DNA of 64,000 nt from Verrucomicrobiaceae bacterium (GTDB lineage: Bacteria; Verrucomicrobiota; Verrucomicrobiia; Verrucomicrobiales; Verrucomicrobiaceae), in the NCBI GenBank assembly GCA_015075365.1, contig JABTUN010000005.1:1-64000 (forward strand), read 5' to 3'. The notes under the pieces are model-generated. The model worked only from the letters and a program-made list of their open reading frames with translations. It did no database searches and had not been told where the DNA came from. Position numbers and translations under genes: made by a program. Of this stretch, positions 61,502 to 64,000 are shown piece by piece. Numbering within the stretch: the stretch's first letter is position 1; each line of letters starts with the position of its first letter.

Positions 61502-63433
61502 ATGAGGAAAACCGCCCAGTCCAGAAAGCCACAAAAGAAGAAAGCCCGGCGCGCTGCCGCCGAAGACGGAAAGAGTCCCGCCCCGGTCAGTGTCGAGGAA
61601 ATGCGGGAGATGGAAGGGCATGCGGCGCGCTTGGAGCGCCTGTCCCAGCTGTTGCTGAACACCGCACAGCAGGCCTTTTATGTGTATGATCATCAGCGGC
61701 GAAAGTTTCTGCTGGGACACGAGCAGATCAGCGGCTTGTATGGCTACAAGGCCGGGGAGATCGAAGGACAGAAGGACGGCTGGTTTGGCATTGTCCACCC
61801 GGACGACCGCGAACTGGTGCGCGAGTCCAGCCGGCAGATGCTAGCCGACCGGTCGAATGATGTGAGGGAACTGCGCATGAGGATTCGGCGAAAGCAGGGG
61901 GGCTACGAATGGATACAGGTACACCAGCGCGTCTTTGAGCGAGACGAGGCCGGCACGGCGGTTTTGGAGGTGGGAATGGTGCGCGTGATCACTCCGATGG
62001 TGGAAACGGAGGCGGCCGCGAAGGACTCCCGGGCTGTGTGGCGGGGTTTGTTTGAGAACAACACCTGCGGCGTGGTGGTTTTCGATTGCTCGATGCGTGT
62101 GACGGACGCGAATCCGATGCTGTGCCGGCTGCTCAAGTACGATCGCAAGACGCTGCTTCGGCTGGATATTCTGGACCTGGTGGCCACGGGCAGCCGTGCG
62201 GAGGTGGAGAAGCTGCTGCGGTGCATGGGCGGCGGCCAGCAGGTGCCTGCCAGCTTTGAGACGCGCCTGGAGACCCGGAACGGCACGCAGATCGATGTCC
62301 TGGCCGGGGCGACCTGCCGCAGGGACGACGCAGGCGTGTGCCGCGAGTGCATGATGATCTTCACCGATGTGTCCGCCCGCAAAGCCGCCGAGGCTGTCCT
62401 GAAGCGTGAACTGGAGATGAACCGGGTGCTGATTGAGAACACGCCCATTGCGATCGGGTTGCTCGACTCCGAAGGGCATATCCAGCGGCTGAACAGGGCT
62501 GCCGAGGACCTGCTGGGCATCAAAAGCAGCGATGCGCAAGGCATGCTTGTGTGGGAACTGCCCATGATGCCTGCCGAGGAGGTGCCGGTGTCCAGAAAGC
62601 GATTTGAAGGGCTCGTGCGGGGGGAGGAGACGCCGGGCAGGCTGCTGACGCTTTATGCCAAAGGAGGCCAGGTGAGGCATGTGATCGCCGAGGCATCCGT
62701 GGTGCGGACGAACCACCAAATCGAGCACATCGTGGTGACCGGAATTGATGTGACCGAGAGAAAACGGCTGGAGTCCGAGGTCATCCGCGTGGCGGAGCAG
62801 GAGCATGTGCGCATCGGCGCGGACTTGCACGACGGCGTGGGCCAGACGCTGGCCGGGGTGGCGTCGCTCACCGAGGCGCTGGTGCAGACGCTCCATGGAG
62901 AGGCCAGAAAGGACACCGAGCGCATTCTGGAGCTGTTGAAGACAGCCCAGGAGGAGGTGCGGCGTCTTTCTCACGGTCTGGCACCCTCGGCGGTCAAAAA
63001 CCGGGATCTGGCGGGTGGTCTCCGGCTGATTGCCGAGACGGTGCGGCTGAACTTCCGCCGGGAATGCGAGTGCCTGCTGGACGATTCGATCCAGATTTCG
63101 GACAAGGAGGCGGAGACGCACCTGTTCCGCATCGCCCAGGAGGCGGTGAACAACGCGCTGCGTCACGGCGGCGCCCGGAAGATCCGCCTCGGCCTGAGGC
63201 GGCATGACAAGAACACCTGTCTGCTGGAGATCGTGGATGACGGCAGCGGCTTTTCCACCCGTAAGGCGGATGTGGAATCCCTCAGTTCCGGGATCGGTCT
63301 GCGGGTGATGGAGTATCGAGCGAACTTGCTGGGAGGGCAGCTCAAGATCCACGCCCAGCCCGGGCGCGGTGTTCGCGTGACCTGCTATTTTCCAGCCGCT
63401 CTCCTTAAGGAAGGAGGGTTGACAATCTCTTGA
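61502..63433 (+). CDS. Multi-PAS sensor histidine kinase (HisKA_3)
   Basis: A 643-residue soluble kinase with three PAS-type domains at about residues 45-160, 175-300 and 305-420 (GYKAGEIEGQKDGWFGIVHP, then NNTCGVVVFD and NTPIAIGLLDSEG). A HisKA_3 helix carries phosphorylated H443 in IGADLHDGVGQTLAG. The ATPase domain shows N box RIAQEAVNNALRHG, G1 VDDGSGF and GIGLRVMEYRA. No membrane helix is seen. It is followed after 23 bases by a NarL-type regulator, forming a pair. The signal is unknown. Confidence 0.94.
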   Translation: MRKTAQSRKPQKKKARRAAAEDGKSPAPVSVEEMREMEGHAARLERLSQLLLNTAQQAFYVYDHQRRKFLLGHEQISGLYGYKAGEIEGQKDGWFGIVHPDDRELVRESSRQMLADRSNDVRELRMRIRRKQGGYEWIQVHQRVFERDEAGTAVLEVGMVRVITPMVETEAAAKDSRAVWRGLFENNTCGVVVFDCSMRVTDANPMLCRLLKYDRKTLLRLDILDLVATGSRAEVEKLLRCMGGGQQVPASFETRLETRNGTQIDVLAGATCRRDDAGVCRECMMIFTDVSARKAAEAVLKRELEMNRVLIENTPIAIGLLDSEGHIQRLNRAAEDLLGIKSSDAQGMLVWELPMMPAEEVPVSRKRFEGLVRGEETPGRLLTLYAKGGQVRHVIAEASVVRTNHQIEHIVVTGIDVTERKRLESEVIRVAEQEHVRIGADLHDGVGQTLAGVASLTEALVQTLHGEARKDTERILELLKTAQEEVRRLSHGLAPSAVKNRDLAGGLRLIAETVRLNFRRECECLLDDSIQISDKEAETHLFRIAQEAVNNALRHGGARKIRLGLRRHDKNTCLLEIVDDGSGFSTRKADVESLSSGIGLRVMEYRANLLGGQLKIHAQPGRGVRVTCYFPAALLKEGGLTIS

Positions 63434-63456
63434 TTACGAACGAACTAGGGAAGCTA

Positions 63457-64000
63457 TGAAGAGCAAAATCTATATTCTAGACGACCATCCCATCGTTATC
63501 GAAGGGCTTAAGAAACTGATTGATTCGCAGGAGGATATGCAGGTCATCGGCAGTGCCGAGGACGCCAACACAGCCATCCAGCAGATCGCCAAGCTCAAAC
63601 CGGACATCGTGATCCTCGACATCACGCTGAAGGACCGCAGTGGCGTGGATCTCATCAAGAAACTCAAGGCCAGCCAGGAGGGCCTGCAGATCATCGTTTA
63701 TTCGATGCACGACGAGAACGTGTATGCCGAGCGCTGCCTGCGCGCCGGTGCCATGGGCTATGTGATGAAGGCGGAGAACCCCACCCGCGTGCTCCAGGGC
63801 ATCCGTCAGGTGGCCGGCGGCTCCTTCTTCTTCAGCGCGGCGCTTCTCGGCAGCATCGTCTCCGGCGGCAGCACGCGTGGCGGGGCATCCCGTGGCGAGC
63901 CAGCACGCATGCTCAGCGACCGCCAGCTTGAGATCTTTGAGATGGTCGGGCGCGGCATGGACTCGCACACCATGGCGGAAAAGCTCGGCCTCAGTGCCAA
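63457..64000 (+). CDS. NarL/LuxR-type response regulator (3' end outside window)
   Basis: The first 181 codons of a regulator. Start 63457 has AGGGA at good spacing. The receiver has DD (9-10) and phosphoacceptor D55 (DIVILDITLKDRSG), YSMHDEN switch and K in YVMKAEN. The LuxR-type helix-turn-helix begins with LSDRQLEIFEMVGRG and is cut by the window end at LGLSA. It pairs with the kinase directly upstream. Confidence 0.93.

Noticed and set aside
1..64000. CRISPR array, rRNA operon, prophage or conjugative element
   Set aside because: No regularly spaced direct repeats, rRNA segments, phage structural genes or transfer genes were found.

Overview
The window is GC-rich and packed with short-spaced or overlapping genes. 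It most resembles a chromosome of the Verrucomicrobiota (Prosthecobacter/Verrucomicrobium-like). The clues are the MoxR/DUF58/DUF4381/BatA/BatB cluster, very large secreted proteins that end in calcium-loop repeats plus a C-terminal 'FYRV'-type module, weak Shine-Dalgarno signals, many HisKA_3 kinase/NarL regulator pairs, and lnt and heptosyltransferase genes that imply a Gram-negative envelope. The lineage is inferred from gene content, not from a marker-gene comparison.

Layout. 1-4.2 kb: MoxR ATPase (5' end outside the window), DUF58, DUF4381, BatA and BatB, a translationally coupled operon. 4.2-13.7 kb: PLP aminotransferase (minus), NADP-type aldehyde dehydrogenase, secreted PQQ-type beta-propeller, group III 6-phosphofructokinase (minus), a second solitary MoxR, and an MFS transporter. 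13.7-16.5 kb: NarL-type regulator and a sensor kinase with a large periplasmic part (minus). 16.6-28.6 kb: two giant secreted alpha-amylase-family proteins joined by an ATGA overlap. The first is interrupted by an in-frame TAG at codon 155 but is otherwise open for about 2,600 codons. 28.7-35.1 kb: HAD hydrolase, tRNA-Lys(UUU), and a giant secreted sugar dehydrogenase-like protein with two c-type heme motifs (minus).

35.2-41.7 kb is almost entirely minus strand: GT9 heptosyltransferase, metallophosphoesterase, tsaD, two tiny lipoproteins not expected from ordinary gene calling, a CPXCG protein, lnt, a TerB-like protein, rplT and rpmI. 42-49.2 kb: hybrid histidine kinase (plus), then sugar-phosphate isomerase-like protein, ppk1, a secreted unknown and a Tat-exported NHL propeller (minus). 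49.2-51.4 kb: a degenerate region with a BlaI/CopY-like palindrome, 21-bp repeats and a decayed IS1380-family transposase. 51.5-54.3 kb: a four-gene membrane-lipid operon (DUF1475, DUF2062, DUF1295, cyclopropane synthase-like). 54.3-61.4 kb: regulator/kinase/UspA cluster, argS and a large vWA/GATase-like membrane protein (minus). 61.5-64 kb: a PAS kinase and its NarL-type regulator (regulator cut by the window end).

Functional picture (inference). The 16-35 kb block looks like an extracellular alpha-glucan degradation and sugar-oxidation locus. Two GH13 enzymes with calcium-loop stalks would work outside the cell, and the dehydrogenase/diheme protein carries the same type of C-terminal module. 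The neighbouring sensor kinase could control it. The most unusual points are the amber-interrupted giant amylase, its possible second GH57/GH119-like catalytic region, and the shared C-terminal module of the three giants.
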